64,000 nucleotides of DNA from Glycomyces sambucus (GCF_900102815.1 NZ_FNGF01000002.1:868001-932000), one strand, 5' to 3'; positions 8,843 through 17,710 are shown, numbered from the stretch's first letter. Translations and numbers: made by a program. Notes: generated by a model not told the origin, from the letters alone.

Positions 8843-9517
8843 ATGAATCCACCGCTCGCACACACCAGGCTCGCGCCGCTGCTGGTGGCCGTCCCGTTCA
8901 CCGCCGTGGTCACCGGCCTGTTCAACCTCACCGAGTTCATGCCCGGCCCGCTCGCGCTGCTCATCGGCGCGGCCTGGGGCGCGCTCGTCGCGCTGGCCGC
9001 CGCCGCGGTCGAGCGCCGGTGGCCGTCGGCTGCCGCCCGGATCGAGGACGCACTTGTCTTCGTCGGCGTGATCGCGTTCGCGTTCGCCGGCTGCGGCGGC
9101 CTGATGGCGATCCTCCAGTGGCAGGGCGCCCTGGACAGCGCCTCGCTCACCGGCGAGACGCTCGAAGCCGTGCTGCTGCCGACGATCCCGTACTACATCG
9201 CGGTCAACAGCATCCTGGAGATGCTGGTCATCCCCGCCGTCGTGTGCTTCACCAGGCACGGACTCCGACGGGTGCTGGTCCTCGCCACCGCCGCGCTGTA
9301 CTTCGCGATGCGGATCTGGACGTACCTGGCGTTCGTACCCGCCCGCATGAGGTTCGCTGAGGAGGAGCACGCGACGCGGGCGATGACCGCCGCCGAGCGC
9401 GCCCAGGCCGCGGACGACCTCATGGTCGACGACCCGCGCTGGGCCTTCCTGCTGCTCATGATGATCGCGTTCCTCGTCGCCGTCCGCCTCCCCAGCGCCC
9501 GGCCCGCGGCGGCGTGA
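8843..9517 (+). CDS. membrane protein of unknown function
   Basis: A 224-residue protein with about five hydrophobic helices: near residues 11-30, 33-55, 70-92, 115-138 and at the C-terminus. A charged loop (RMRFAEEEHATRAMTAAERAQ) precedes the last helix. GGAGG is 8 nt upstream of the ATG at 8843. It is transcribed away from the TetR gene at 7984-8658, so it could share that regulator, although I see no copy of the inverted repeat in its promoter region. I do not recognise the family. Confidence 0.7.
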   Translation: MNPPLAHTRLAPLLVAVPFTAVVTGLFNLTEFMPGPLALLIGAAWGALVALAAAAVERRWPSAAARIEDALVFVGVIAFAFAGCGGLMAILQWQGALDSASLTGETLEAVLLPTIPYYIAVNSILEMLVIPAVVCFTRHGLRRVLVLATAALYFAMRIWTYLAFVPARMRFAEEEHATRAMTAAERAQAADDLMVDDPRWAFLLLMMIAFLVAVRLPSARPAAA

Positions 9518-9544
9518 CCCGCGGAGCACGGTCCGGGTCCGCGC

Positions 9545-9913
9545 TCACTCGTCGATGACGATGTCCGGGTCGTGCTCCAGGCCGATGACGTAGCCGTCCT
9601 CGCGGTCGTAGATGCTCAGGTTCTGGCCGATGGCGAGGTCGCTGACGATGCCGTACAAGGGCTTCGCGAGCTCGTCGGGGATGGTGACGGCGACGCCGTG
9701 CCGGGAGTAGAGGCGTTCGCCCCCGGCGCGGCCGAGTTCGAGGACCCGCGCGTCCGGGGCCTCCTCGCGGAGGCGCGACACGAAGGCGCGCAGCGGGCCG
9801 TCGAGGTCGCGCACGGGAACGGGGCTCGCGTCCTCCAGGATGCGCTCGTACCGCTCCTCGGCCTGCGCGGCGGAGGACACGCTGGTCTCGTACCAGCAGA
9901 TGATCTCGATCAT
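9545..9913 (-). CDS. putative immunity protein to the adjacent nuclease-like toxin
   Basis: A 122-residue soluble, acidic protein without signal peptide or membrane segment, beginning MIEIICWYETSVSS. I do not recognise a family. It lies 24 nt downstream of the toxin-like gene on the same strand and ends the cassette. Immunity proteins for secreted nuclease toxins are typically small, acidic, cytosolic and encoded directly 3' of the toxin, so the role is an inference from position and composition. Confidence 0.5.
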   Translation of the reverse strand: MIEIICWYETSVSSAAQAEERYERILEDASPVPVRDLDGPLRAFVSRLREEAPDARVLELGRAGGERLYSRHGVAVTIPDELAKPLYGIVSDLAIGQNLSIYDREDGYVIGLEHDPDIVIDE

Positions 9914-9937
9914 GTCCGGCCCCCACAGCCCGCCGGG

Positions 9938-10588
9938 CTACTCGTTGTAGGTGATGACACCGTGGATCTCCCTGCCGTCCGAGGTGGTGAGCTTGTTCCC
10001 CGGCTTGTTGAGCCAGTCGTCGATCGCGCGCTGCTGCGGCGTGCGCTTGGCCGACCCGCTCTTGGTCTCCACGCCGTACCACTTGTCGCCGATCTTCACG
10101 AAGCCATCGTAGAACCGCTGGGTCCCCGGCGGGACGTCGAACTTGCCCTTGTTCGGCCCCGAGAGCACCTCGCCCTTGATCCCCGAGGGCACCGCCGCGC
10201 CCGGCCCCTTCGGCGCGGTCTCGTGGCGGCGGCCGAGGCGGTCGAGCACCCGGTTCTCGGCGGCCTCGCCGCTGCGCACCCTGCCGTCCGAGCCGGCGTA
10301 CTTGCCGTCCTTGGTGCGCCGCGAGCCGTCGGCGTGCACTTTGACGCGCCCTTCGCTGACGGCCTTGGCGCGGGCGGCCTTGTGGACCTTGCTCATGGGC
10401 GGGTGCACGGGGGTGCGCGTGGTGCGGTGGCGCGTCGGGGCGTCGGCGCCCGAGCCGCCCTTCTTGCGGGGGGCGTGCGGCACGTGCGGCACATGAGGGG
10501 CCCTGGGCCGCTTGACGTGCAGCCCCGCGAGCCCGAGGACGACGGCGAGCGCGGCGGTGGCGGCCAGCGCGTTCCTGATGCGGTTCAC
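9938..10588 (-). CDS. PD-(D/E)XK nuclease-like toxin of a type VII secretion cassette
   Basis: A 216-residue protein from the GTG at 10588, with AAGGGGGA 4 nt upstream. Residues 7-24 form a hydrophobic helix (signal or anchor), followed by a basic Pro/His-rich linker (25-65). The C-terminal domain (about 100-216) has a core that fits a restriction-endonuclease fold: FYDGF with Asp161, then GVETKSG with Glu174 and Lys176 (D-x12-E-x-K), then QQ at 185-186. That active-site order, and the place downstream of WXG100 and EspC-like genes, suggest a secreted DNase or RNase toxin. No exported toxin of this exact form is known to me, so activity is inferred. Confidence 0.6.
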   Translation of the reverse strand: MNRIRNALAATAALAVVLGLAGLHVKRPRAPHVPHVPHAPRKKGGSGADAPTRHRTTRTPVHPPMSKVHKAARAKAVSEGRVKVHADGSRRTKDGKYAGSDGRVRSGEAAENRVLDRLGRRHETAPKGPGAAVPSGIKGEVLSGPNKGKFDVPPGTQRFYDGFVKIGDKWYGVETKSGSAKRTPQQRAIDDWLNKPGNKLTTSDGREIHGVITYNE

Positions 10589-10599
10589 GATGTCCCCCT

Positions 10600-11325
10600 T
10601 CAGATGTCCAGGAGCAGGCGGAGCGCCTGGATGCTGGCGATGAGGCCCATGAGCCAGCCGAAGATCTTGCCGGTCCACTTGATGACGGCCATGGCGAGCT
10701 GCCCCATCACGACCGGCGTGGCGAGGCCGAGGCTGAGCACTTCCTCGGCGAGCCAGACGACGACCTTGGCGATGCAGTCGGCGATGAAGCCGCGCACGAA
10801 CTCGCGGACCATCTGGACGACCATCCCGGCGCCGCGCGTGGCCGAGCCCATCCCGGCGGCGCAGCCGGCGAGCATGCCGGAGACGTCCACATTGGCGTCG
10901 AGCATCGAGCGGTAGCCCTCGGCGGCCTCCCCCTGCCAGCCTTGGAGGCCCGAGCCGAGGAGGCGGTGGAGCTCTTCGCCGATGGCGAAGAGCTCGTCGG
11001 CCATCCGGTCCCAGGTCATGGCGTGGGTCTCGACGGTGGTGGGGTCGCCCGCGAGCCAGTCGAGGGCTTCCTTGAGGGGCCGGACCTGCTCGATGGCCCA
11101 CTCGATGCCCATCGACAGGAGGGTGCTGAACGGGTCGATGACGACGGAGGCGACGTTGAGCGCGGCGCCGAGGCCGGCGATGGAGCCGTCGATCCAGTCG
11201 CCGGAGTCGATCGCGTCGGCGATCCCCTTGTAGTCGTCGGCGAAGCCGAACCCGGTCCAGCCGTCGCGGTGGCCGGGGGCGTTGGAGGGGATGTCGCTCG
11301 GGGTGGCGATGAGCGGGTTGGTCAT
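10600..11325 (-). CDS. WXG100-like type VII secretion protein with hydrophobic C-terminus
   Basis: A 241-residue protein. The helical hairpin around residues 95-145 carries W130-Q131-G132 in GLQGWQGEAAEGYRSML, the WXG turn of the ESAT-6 superfamily. The C-terminal third (about 165-240) is strongly hydrophobic, with two or three helices. Such proteins act as secretion partners or carry effectors through type VII systems. GGGAG is 6 nt upstream of the ATG at 11325, and 11 nt separate it from the toxin. No core Ecc genes are in this window, so the secretion machine must be encoded elsewhere. Confidence 0.75.
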   Translation of the reverse strand: MTNPLIATPSDIPSNAPGHRDGWTGFGFADDYKGIADAIDSGDWIDGSIAGLGAALNVASVVIDPFSTLLSMGIEWAIEQVRPLKEALDWLAGDPTTVETHAMTWDRMADELFAIGEELHRLLGSGLQGWQGEAAEGYRSMLDANVDVSGMLAGCAAGMGSATRGAGMVVQMVREFVRGFIADCIAKVVVWLAEEVLSLGLATPVVMGQLAMAVIKWTGKIFGWLMGLIASIQALRLLLDI

Positions 11326-11355
11326 GGCTGCTCCCGGGTGCAGAGGAGGTCGGCG

Positions 11356-11670
11356 TCAGAGGAGGTCGGCGTGGAGCTCGGCGAGGGCATCGGCGGCTGC
11401 GGCGTCGGCCTCCTCGTACTGGTCGGCGGTCTCCTTGAGGGCCTGCGCGAGCAGTTCGATGTTCTCGGCGAGCTCGCCGACGGCGGCGTCCTGCTCCGTA
11501 TGGCGCCCTTCGAGGACGGGGGGCAGGAAGGAGCAGAGCTTCCCGTACGCCTCGTCGGCCCGGGTGATGTGGGCGCTGGCGTCCTTGACGGCCGCGAAGC
11601 GCTCGTGGACGCGCAGCAGGTCGGCGGCGTGGCCGCGCATCTCCTCGGGGTCGACCTGGAATCCGCCCAT
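11356..11670 (-). CDS. EspC-like (DUF2580-type) type VII secretion target
   Basis: A 104-residue helical protein. The N-terminus (FQVDPEEMRGHAADLLRV) matches the EspC-type secretion target family. The C-terminal part contains Y85-E-E-A-D89, the YxxxD/E export signal of type VII substrates, in the usual position after the second helix. The ATG at 11670 has AGGGA 7 nt upstream and begins 1 nt after the stop of the YbaB-like gene, so the two are coupled. It probably pairs with the WXG100-like protein downstream. Confidence 0.75.
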   Translation of the reverse strand: MGGFQVDPEEMRGHAADLLRVHERFAAVKDASAHITRADEAYGKLCSFLPPVLEGRHTEQDAAVGELAENIELLAQALKETADQYEEADAAAADALAELHADLL

Positions 11671-11671
11671 G

Positions 11672-12055
11672 TCAGGTCCCTTCGGGCGCTTGGCCGGTGG
11701 TGAAGGAGGCGAGGAGGGCGCGGCCGGTCGGGGTGTCGGTGCCGACGGTCTCCGCGATGATCTCGGCCGCGGCCTTCGCGAGGTTGACCCGGGCGACCCG
11801 GTACGCCTCGATGATGACGGCCTCGGTGTCCTGGGGGTCCTGGCGCTTGACGCGAGAGGAGAGTTTGATGCCGGCCAGCGCGCCGCTCGCGTCGACGGTG
11901 ACCTGGGCGACCCCGTTGTCGTCGGCGCCGGTGGCCTTGAGCTCCTGGAGCGCGCGGCTCGCGGTCTCTGTCTGGGAGGCGAAGTCGACGGTGCGGTCGC
12001 GCCAGGCTTCGAGCCGGGTCTGCGCGTCTTCCATGTTGAGCAGCGGGTTGTCCAT
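11672..12055 (-). CDS. YbaB/EbfC-like protein heading a type VII cassette
   Basis: A 127-residue protein that fits the YbaB/EbfC nucleoid-associated fold: long N-terminal helix, a short beta part (GVAQVTVDASGALAGIKL) and a C-terminal helix (AVIIEAYRVARVNLAKAAAEII). Actinobacteria often place YbaB-like genes directly before EspC and WXG100 genes, probably as a partner or regulator of the exported set rather than as a bulk DNA-binding protein. GGAGGAG is about 6 nt upstream of the ATG at 12055. It is the first gene of the five-gene cassette. Confidence 0.72.
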   Translation of the reverse strand: MDNPLLNMEDAQTRLEAWRDRTVDFASQTETASRALQELKATGADDNGVAQVTVDASGALAGIKLSSRVKRQDPQDTEAVIIEAYRVARVNLAKAAAEIIAETVGTDTPTGRALLASFTTGQAPEGT

Positions 12056-12230
12056 GGCAGCTCCTCCACCAGGGACGCCGCTCCGTCAGCGAGCGGTCGG
12101 GCTCGTCCCCAGTTTTGGACGATAGACCTTCCGGTCCAGCGGCGGGGCGCCTCGACGGGGACAAGGCGGCACTGTGGAGGCACGAGGCCATTAGGGACCG
12201 ACTTCTCCCGTCGGCGCCGCCCAGAAGGGG

Positions 12231-12275
12231 CCGTTCAGATGATGGAGACCCGTCTGAACGGTTGAGCCCGTTCGG
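12231..12275. terminator. overlapping alternative hairpins between the APH-like gene and the type VII cassette
   Basis: CCGTTCAGA (12231-12239) pairs perfectly with TCTGAACGG (12253-12261), and the latter can instead pair with CCGTTCGG (12268-12275). The two hairpins exclude each other. The site is 11 nt past the stop of the APH-like gene and about 175 bp upstream of the YbaB-like start, so it could be a terminator, an operator, or both. Confidence 0.4.
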
Positions 12276-12285
12276 GATCATGCCC

Positions 12286-13155
12286 TCAGGCGAGCCGCGA
12301 CTCCGCCAGGTCGAAGTGCCAGTCGACGACTTCGGGCGGCGCGGTGCGGACGGCCCGGTCGAGGTGGTGGAGCATCCACTGCGCCCAGTACGACCGGAGC
12401 ACGGCCGGGGCGACCCGCTCGGCGAGGATCTCGTCCAGGCGCGCGGCCGCGGCGGTCTCGATCGGGTCCGCGTCGGGTGCGCGGACGAACCACTCCCGGT
12501 CGAAGCGGGTCTGGACGAGGGCGAAGTGCCGGTCCCCGCGGAAGGCCCCCAGGTTCCAGTCGACCACGCCGGTGGCGGCGCCGGTCGCGTCGAAGAGGAC
12601 GTTGGCGCCGGACAGGTCGATGTGGACCAGGTCGACGTGCGCCGCCCCTTCAGGTTCCTCCTGGTGGACCTCGACGATCTTTTCAAGCACGCGGCGGCCG
12701 CGGGCGCTGTACCCGCCCAGGGCTTCGCGTCGGTCGGCGAGCGCGGCGGCTTGCGGCGGCACCTCGGGACGGTCGGCGAGCGCGTCGGCGAACCGGTCGT
12801 TGACCGCCACGATCGCCTCCATCCGGGCGGGGCTCAGGCGCTGCGGCGGTGCGCTCGGCAGCCGCTCCTGGACGAAGTACACCTCGTCATCGACTTGGAC
12901 GACCAGTTCGTGCCGCGGCACGGGCGCGCCCCGGTCCCGGACGTGGTCCAGGATCGCGGCCGTCCGCCGCGCCTCGACGTGGGGCCCCAGGAATCGGGTG
13001 ACCACGGCCGGCCGCCCGTCCGGCCACTCGGCGTAGATCGCACCCCCGAGCTTGCCGAACAGGGCCCGGCCCGTCGCGGTCAGTCCGGCTCCCGTGCGCC
13101 GGTTGATCGCCGCGACGACCTGCTTGTCCCGCAATGACATCGACGCGTCGTCCAT
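12286..13155 (-). CDS. aminoglycoside phosphotransferase-family kinase
   Basis: A 289-residue protein-kinase-like phosphotransferase. The catalytic loop VHIDLSGANVLFD has His178, Asp180 and Asn185, and the metal-binding Asp199 lies in GVVDWNLG. The N-terminal lobe is short. These are the Brenner and DFG-equivalent motifs of the APH family. The ATG at 13155 has AGGG 8 nt upstream. Substrates in this family range from antibiotics to sugars and macrolides, and none can be named here. It ends the run of same-strand genes starting at the hydrolase (14566). Confidence 0.83.
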   Translation of the reverse strand: MDDASMSLRDKQVVAAINRRTGAGLTATGRALFGKLGGAIYAEWPDGRPAVVTRFLGPHVEARRTAAILDHVRDRGAPVPRHELVVQVDDEVYFVQERLPSAPPQRLSPARMEAIVAVNDRFADALADRPEVPPQAAALADRREALGGYSARGRRVLEKIVEVHQEEPEGAAHVDLVHIDLSGANVLFDATGAATGVVDWNLGAFRGDRHFALVQTRFDREWFVRAPDADPIETAAAARLDEILAERVAPAVLRSYWAQWMLHHLDRAVRTAPPEVVDWHFDLAESRLA

Positions 13156-13164
13156 GCACCAACC

Positions 13165-13719
13165 CTAGGCCCGGGCCCGGACGCCCGCGACGACCATCTC
13201 GACCATGCGGGCGAAGCTCTCGTCGATGTCCTCCGGGAGGCCGAAGCCGCCGCCGGATTCGAGCACCGCGAAGCCGTGCACGGCCGCGCGCACGCACCGG
13301 GTCGCGTGCACGAGTTCGTCCTCGGCGAGGTCGAGGCCGCGCAGGACGGCGAACACGGATTCGAGCAGGGACTGGGCCGCCTTCCCAGTGCGCGGCTCGG
13401 GCCGCTGGATCAGTGCCGCGTACCGGCGCGGGTGCGCCCGGGCGTAGTCGCGCCAGGCGTGCATGCAGGCGCGGATCGCGTCCTCGCCCGCGCGGCCGAC
13501 CGCGGCGGTCCTGACCGCCTCGGCGAGTTCCCCGGCGACCCGCGCCGACACGAGCGACCGCAGCTCGACGAGGTTCGCGACGTGCTTGTACAGGGACGGG
13601 CTGGAGACCCCCGCCGCCCCGGCGACCTTCGCGAGCGTCAAGTCCTCGGGGCCCCCCGCGTCGATCAGGCCGACGGCCAGGTCAACGACGGCCTCGGTCG
13701 AGAGGTTCGCCCTAGCCAC
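13165..13719 (-). CDS. TetR family regulator (WHG-type C-terminal domain)
   Basis: A 184-residue TetR protein from a GTG at 13719, overlapping the hydrolase stop by 8 nt. The helix-turn-helix is TLAKVAGAAGVSSPSLYKHV. The C-terminal part (ACMHAWRDYARAHPRRYAAL and RCVRAAVHGFAVLE) fits the WHG subgroup. It is the second gene of an operon with the alpha/beta hydrolase, so it probably represses that hydrolase by feedback. The start context resembles coupling rather than a separate promoter. Confidence 0.88.
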   Translation of the reverse strand: MARANLSTEAVVDLAVGLIDAGGPEDLTLAKVAGAAGVSSPSLYKHVANLVELRSLVSARVAGELAEAVRTAAVGRAGEDAIRACMHAWRDYARAHPRRYAALIQRPEPRTGKAAQSLLESVFAVLRGLDLAEDELVHATRCVRAAVHGFAVLESGGGFGLPEDIDESFARMVEMVVAGVRARA

Positions 13720-14566
13720 GGGCGGTCTCGCGGGCGAGGGCCGCGATGAGGCCGGCGACGCGCTCGGGGAACTGGACGTGCGGGTAGTGCCCGGCGCCCT
13801 CGATGACCTCGACGCGGCCGACGCCCTCGGGCATCCCGGCGACGATCCCCGCGCCCTCGGCGGCCGGGTCCGGCCAGTCGGGGTCGAGGTCGCCTTCCAC
13901 GACGACCGTGGGGACGCGCAGCGCGGCGAGCTTCGCGTCCGCGTCGGCGGTCGGCGACATCCCGATGCGGCTGACGATCGCCATGCGGCCGGGGCGGGAC
14001 AGGTCGGCGTTCACCGAGGCCCGGTACTCGTCCCAGTCGGCGGGCCGGGTGCCGGGGATCGCGTGGTCGAGGTACTTGTTCCACAGCTTGAGGCTGCGGA
14101 ACGCCGCGGTGCCCATGAGGAGCGACATGCCCTTGCGGTAGCGGCCATTCGCGAACACGGCCTTCAGGTCGAACTTCTGGTCCCGCGTGAACGGGCTCAG
14201 CTCCACGATCCCGGCGAACAGCTCGGGTTCGAGGACCGCGGCGATGGTCGCGGCCCCACCGGACACGGAATGGCCGGCCACGACCGCCGGACCGCCCAGG
14301 GCCCGGACCAGCGCGATGAGGTCGTCCGCGACGTCGCTGCGGGTGTAGGAGGCCCACCCGTCCGAGGACTCCCCATGCCCGCGCAGGTCGGCACGGGCGA
14401 CCCGGAAGCCGTCCGCGACCAGCCGCTCGGCCACGGCGCGGTACGAGTGCCGGTTCTGGCCCATCCCGGGGAAGAGGACCACGAGCGGCCCCTCCCCGGC
14501 CACGTCGTAGGCGAGCCGCTCGCCGTCGATCTCCAGGAACTGCGTGACTCCGAAGTTAATGCTCAT
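13712..14566 (-). CDS. alpha/beta hydrolase
   Basis: A 284-residue hydrolase with nucleophile elbow GHSVSG (98-103, Ser100), oxyanion region FPGMGQN near residue 32, a likely acid in EGDLDPDWPD, and the histidine in EGAGHYPHVQ. The cap region (about 120-200) is helical. It is co-transcribed with the overlapping TetR gene. The promoter region shows an AT-rich repeat at the start codon, consistent with repression. No substrate is evident; esterase or lactonase roles are plausible. Confidence 0.86.
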   Translation of the reverse strand: MSINFGVTQFLEIDGERLAYDVAGEGPLVVLFPGMGQNRHSYRAVAERLVADGFRVARADLRGHGESSDGWASYTRSDVADDLIALVRALGGPAVVAGHSVSGGAATIAAVLEPELFAGIVELSPFTRDQKFDLKAVFANGRYRKGMSLLMGTAAFRSLKLWNKYLDHAIPGTRPADWDEYRASVNADLSRPGRMAIVSRIGMSPTADADAKLAALRVPTVVVEGDLDPDWPDPAAEGAGIVAGMPEGVGRVEVIEGAGHYPHVQFPERVAGLIAALARETARG

Positions 14567-14579
14567 AGCTAAAAAGCTA
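14566..14579. promoter_or_regulatory. AT-rich inverted repeat at the hydrolase start
   Basis: TAGCTAAAAAGCTA has 5-bp arms around AAAA and touches the first base of the hydrolase start codon. On the minus strand it reads as two TTAGCT repeats. It may be the operator of the TetR regulator encoded in the same operon. The site is short, so confidence is limited. Confidence 0.4.
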
Positions 14580-14648
14580 ACATGCTTAACCAAGTTTCCG
14601 CAACCCCGTCCGCCACGTTCTTGAGCACGCCTCGACTCGCAGCGGAGA

Positions 14649-15482
14649 TCAGTAGCGGCCGAGGGTGCCGCGGGACTTCGCGACGCGTTCGAGTCGGTGG
14701 AACACCACGACGCCGAGGGCGCCGAGGAGGAGTGGTTGCAGGAGGATCCAGCCGAGTCCCCAGCCTGCGCCGAGGTCGGTCAGGGTCGCGCCGTCGAGGA
14801 GGATCGCCTGTGCGGCTTCGATGCCGGGGGCGACGGGGATGAGCGCGCGGCTGAGCGCGGCGGCCCAGTCGGGCAGTTCGGCGAGGGGCACCAGGGTGCC
14901 TCCGGCGATCGCGTAGAGGGCGACCGACGCCTGGGTGATGCTCTCGATGCGCTTGAACACCAGGGTCAGTCCGCACAGCACGAGTGCGAGGCCGCAGGTG
15001 CCGACCGCGATGGCGGCGGCGGGGACCAGGACGCTCCAGGCGAACGGGACCTCGCCGCCGCCGGCGAGGACCGCGGTGCAGCCGGTCGCGAGGATCGCCC
15101 CGACCACGGGCAGCGCGCCGAGGACCGCGGCGATCTGGCGGCCGAGCACGACCGCGGCCGAGGGCAGCGGCGTCAGGTAGGTCTGCTCCAGGACGCCGGA
15201 CTGGAGGTCGCCGAGGTACCCCCAGAAGACGCGGTTGACCTGCTCGTGGAGGAACGCGAGCCCGGCCAGGCCGATCATGACCGGCACCAGCAGCTCGCCG
15301 AGGAGTTGCCCGCGGCCCATGAACATGACGATGAGCAGGTAGAACACGGGGAAGGTGATCATCTCGGCGAGGACGGCCCGCCAGCCGGACCGCAGGTCGC
15401 GCAGGCCCTTGGCGACCTCGTTGCCGAAGGCGTTCCCCCAGCCGGTCGAGGCCAGGGCGGGGACGGAGAGCATGGTGGTCAC
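14649..15482 (-). CDS. ABC-2 type transporter permease
   Basis: A 277-residue permease with about six membrane helices, starting at a GTG at 15482 with AAAGGG upstream. An amphipathic N-terminal region is followed by helices beginning AEMITFPVFYLLIVMFMG. It contains LQSGVLEQTYLTPLPSAAVV, a cytoplasmic coupling stretch typical of ABC-2 exporters. It lies 11 nt after the other permease gene. With that partner and the ATPase upstream it forms a heterodimeric exporter. The exported substrate is not known. Confidence 0.85.
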   Translation of the reverse strand: MTTMLSVPALASTGWGNAFGNEVAKGLRDLRSGWRAVLAEMITFPVFYLLIVMFMGRGQLLGELLVPVMIGLAGLAFLHEQVNRVFWGYLGDLQSGVLEQTYLTPLPSAAVVLGRQIAAVLGALPVVGAILATGCTAVLAGGGEVPFAWSVLVPAAAIAVGTCGLALVLCGLTLVFKRIESITQASVALYAIAGGTLVPLAELPDWAAALSRALIPVAPGIEAAQAILLDGATLTDLGAGWGLGWILLQPLLLGALGVVVFHRLERVAKSRGTLGRY

Positions 15483-15493
15483 GGGGTTCCCTT

Positions 15494-16322
15494 TCAGTAC
15501 CGGCCGATGCGGCCGTCGGCCAGCGCCAGGCGGCGGTTGCGGTGCAGCAGCCACGCGCCCGCGCCGGCCAGGGCCGCGGTGTGGGCGATGAGGAGCGGCA
15601 GGGTGCCGTCGCTCCAGACGGCGGCGAGTGGGGCGCCGTCGAGGAGGACGCGGCCGATCGCCTCGATCGCGAGTGTGGTGGGCAGGAGCCGCGCGGCGGC
15701 GGCCATCCATTCCGGATAGAGCGCGAGCGGCATGAACGCGCCGTTGAGCATGAGCACGAGGGACGTCAGGAGCGAGTGGATCGCGCCGACGGCGGGAGTG
15801 CGGACGGCGATGGCCGCCATGAGGAACGTGAAGGCGAGGATGTCGGCGGCCAGGAGCAGGCACGGGACGAGCGCCGCGGGGTGCCAGGGGATGCGGATGC
15901 CGACGGCGAGCGCGGGCACCAGGGACGCGAGGACCGCGATCGGGAGCGCGAAGAGGGCGGCGGTGGCGAGCCGCCCGGCCATCGCCGCCCACAGGGGTGC
16001 GACGGACATGTGCGCGGCGGCGAAGGTGCCGGTGCGCTGCTCTTCGATGAGGTCGGCGACCATGACCTGCCCGGAGTACTGGAGGAACCAGTAGGCGCCG
16101 ATGGCGATGAGCGTGGCCGGCATCAGGTCGGCGCGGAGCGCGCCCTGGCCCATGACGTACTGGAGGCCGAGGTACATGCTGATGCCGATGGCGAGGGTCA
16201 CGGCGTGGCCGAGGGGGTGGGCGAGCTGGTTGGCGAGTCCTTTGCGGATCTCGGCGGCCAGTGCGGCAGGGATGGGCGGCGCAGGGGGCGGCGCGGAGGG
16301 TGGCGCGAGGGCCGGGGCGGTG

Positions 16323-16330
<8 letters not shown>
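15494..16330 (-). CDS. ABC-2 type transporter permease
   Basis: A 278-residue permease with a Pro/Ala-rich cytosolic N-terminus (about 1-25) and six predicted membrane helices. The loop VADLIEEQRTGTFAAAHMSV corresponds to the coupling helix of ABC-2 exporters. It overlaps the ATPase gene by 8 nt (16323-16330) and precedes the second permease. Its sequence is related to, but distinct from, that second permease, so the pore is probably a heterodimer. Confidence 0.85.
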
Positions 16331-17255
<925 letters not shown>

Positions 17256-17281
17256 GGTGCGGCTCCTGTTCTCGTGGGGGG

Positions 17282-17656
17282 TCAGAGGGCGGCGGGGCCG
17301 AAGCGGCCCCATGCGGTGAAGGCGGCGAGCGCGAACAGGACCGCGTTGACGGCGATGGCGCTGCGCTCGCCGCGGCGGAGGTGGACGAGGGCGGCACCGA
17401 TCATGAGGGCCGCGAGGCCGCAGGCGGCGGCGGGCACGAGAACGGTCGCGATGCCGAGCAGCCCCGGCAGGACGACGCCGGCCGCGCCGAGGACTTCTGC
17501 GGCGCCGATGGCCTTGACGGCCGGGGCCGGGAAGTCCTCGGCCCAGGCCATGCCGTTGACGCGCAGCCATTCCCGGTCCTTGGCGAGGGTGACCGCGCCC
17601 GCCGCGAGGAAGACGAGGGCGAGGAGGGAGGCGGTGGTCCAGAGGGCGGTGTGCAT
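17282..17656 (-). CDS. DoxX-like membrane protein
   Basis: A 124-residue protein with four membrane helices (about 4-24, 46-70, 73-92, 100-118). The size and the pattern AIGAAEVLGAAGVVLPGLLG fit the DoxX/DoxD-like family, whose members are often linked with redox stress or exporters. It heads the operon with the ABC-2 exporter (27 nt to the ATPase gene). Its promoter region contains the three TCACTAG boxes shared with the divergent TetR gene. Confidence 0.78.
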   Translation of the reverse strand: MHTALWTTASLLALVFLAAGAVTLAKDREWLRVNGMAWAEDFPAPAVKAIGAAEVLGAAGVVLPGLLGIATVLVPAAACGLAALMIGAALVHLRRGERSAIAVNAVLFALAAFTAWGRFGPAAL

Positions 17657-17677
17657 GCGGCGGCTCCTGTCGAAAAT

Positions 17678-17710
17678 TCACTAGAGTCGTTCACTAGTGA
17701 TTGTCACTAG
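17678..17710. promoter_or_regulatory. three TCACTAG boxes spaced 13 bp apart
   Basis: TCACTAG occurs at 17678, 17691 and 17704, each exactly 13 bp from the next. The middle copy is extended to the perfect 10-bp palindrome TCACTAGTGA. The array lies between the divergent DoxX/ABC operon and the TetR gene. Regular spacing suggests cooperative binding by the TetR protein. Confidence 0.65.

Noticed and set aside
10600-12055. A complete type VII secretion locus
   Set aside because: None of the EccB, EccC, EccD, EccE or mycosin genes is present, only substrates and partners.
11672-12055. YbaB-like gene as part of a recR-dnaX locus
   Set aside because: Neighbours are type VII secretion genes, not recombination genes.
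12286-13155. Antibiotic resistance gene (aminoglycoside kinase)
   Set aside because: Only general APH family motifs are seen; nothing points to a clinical resistance enzyme, so no resistance is claimed.
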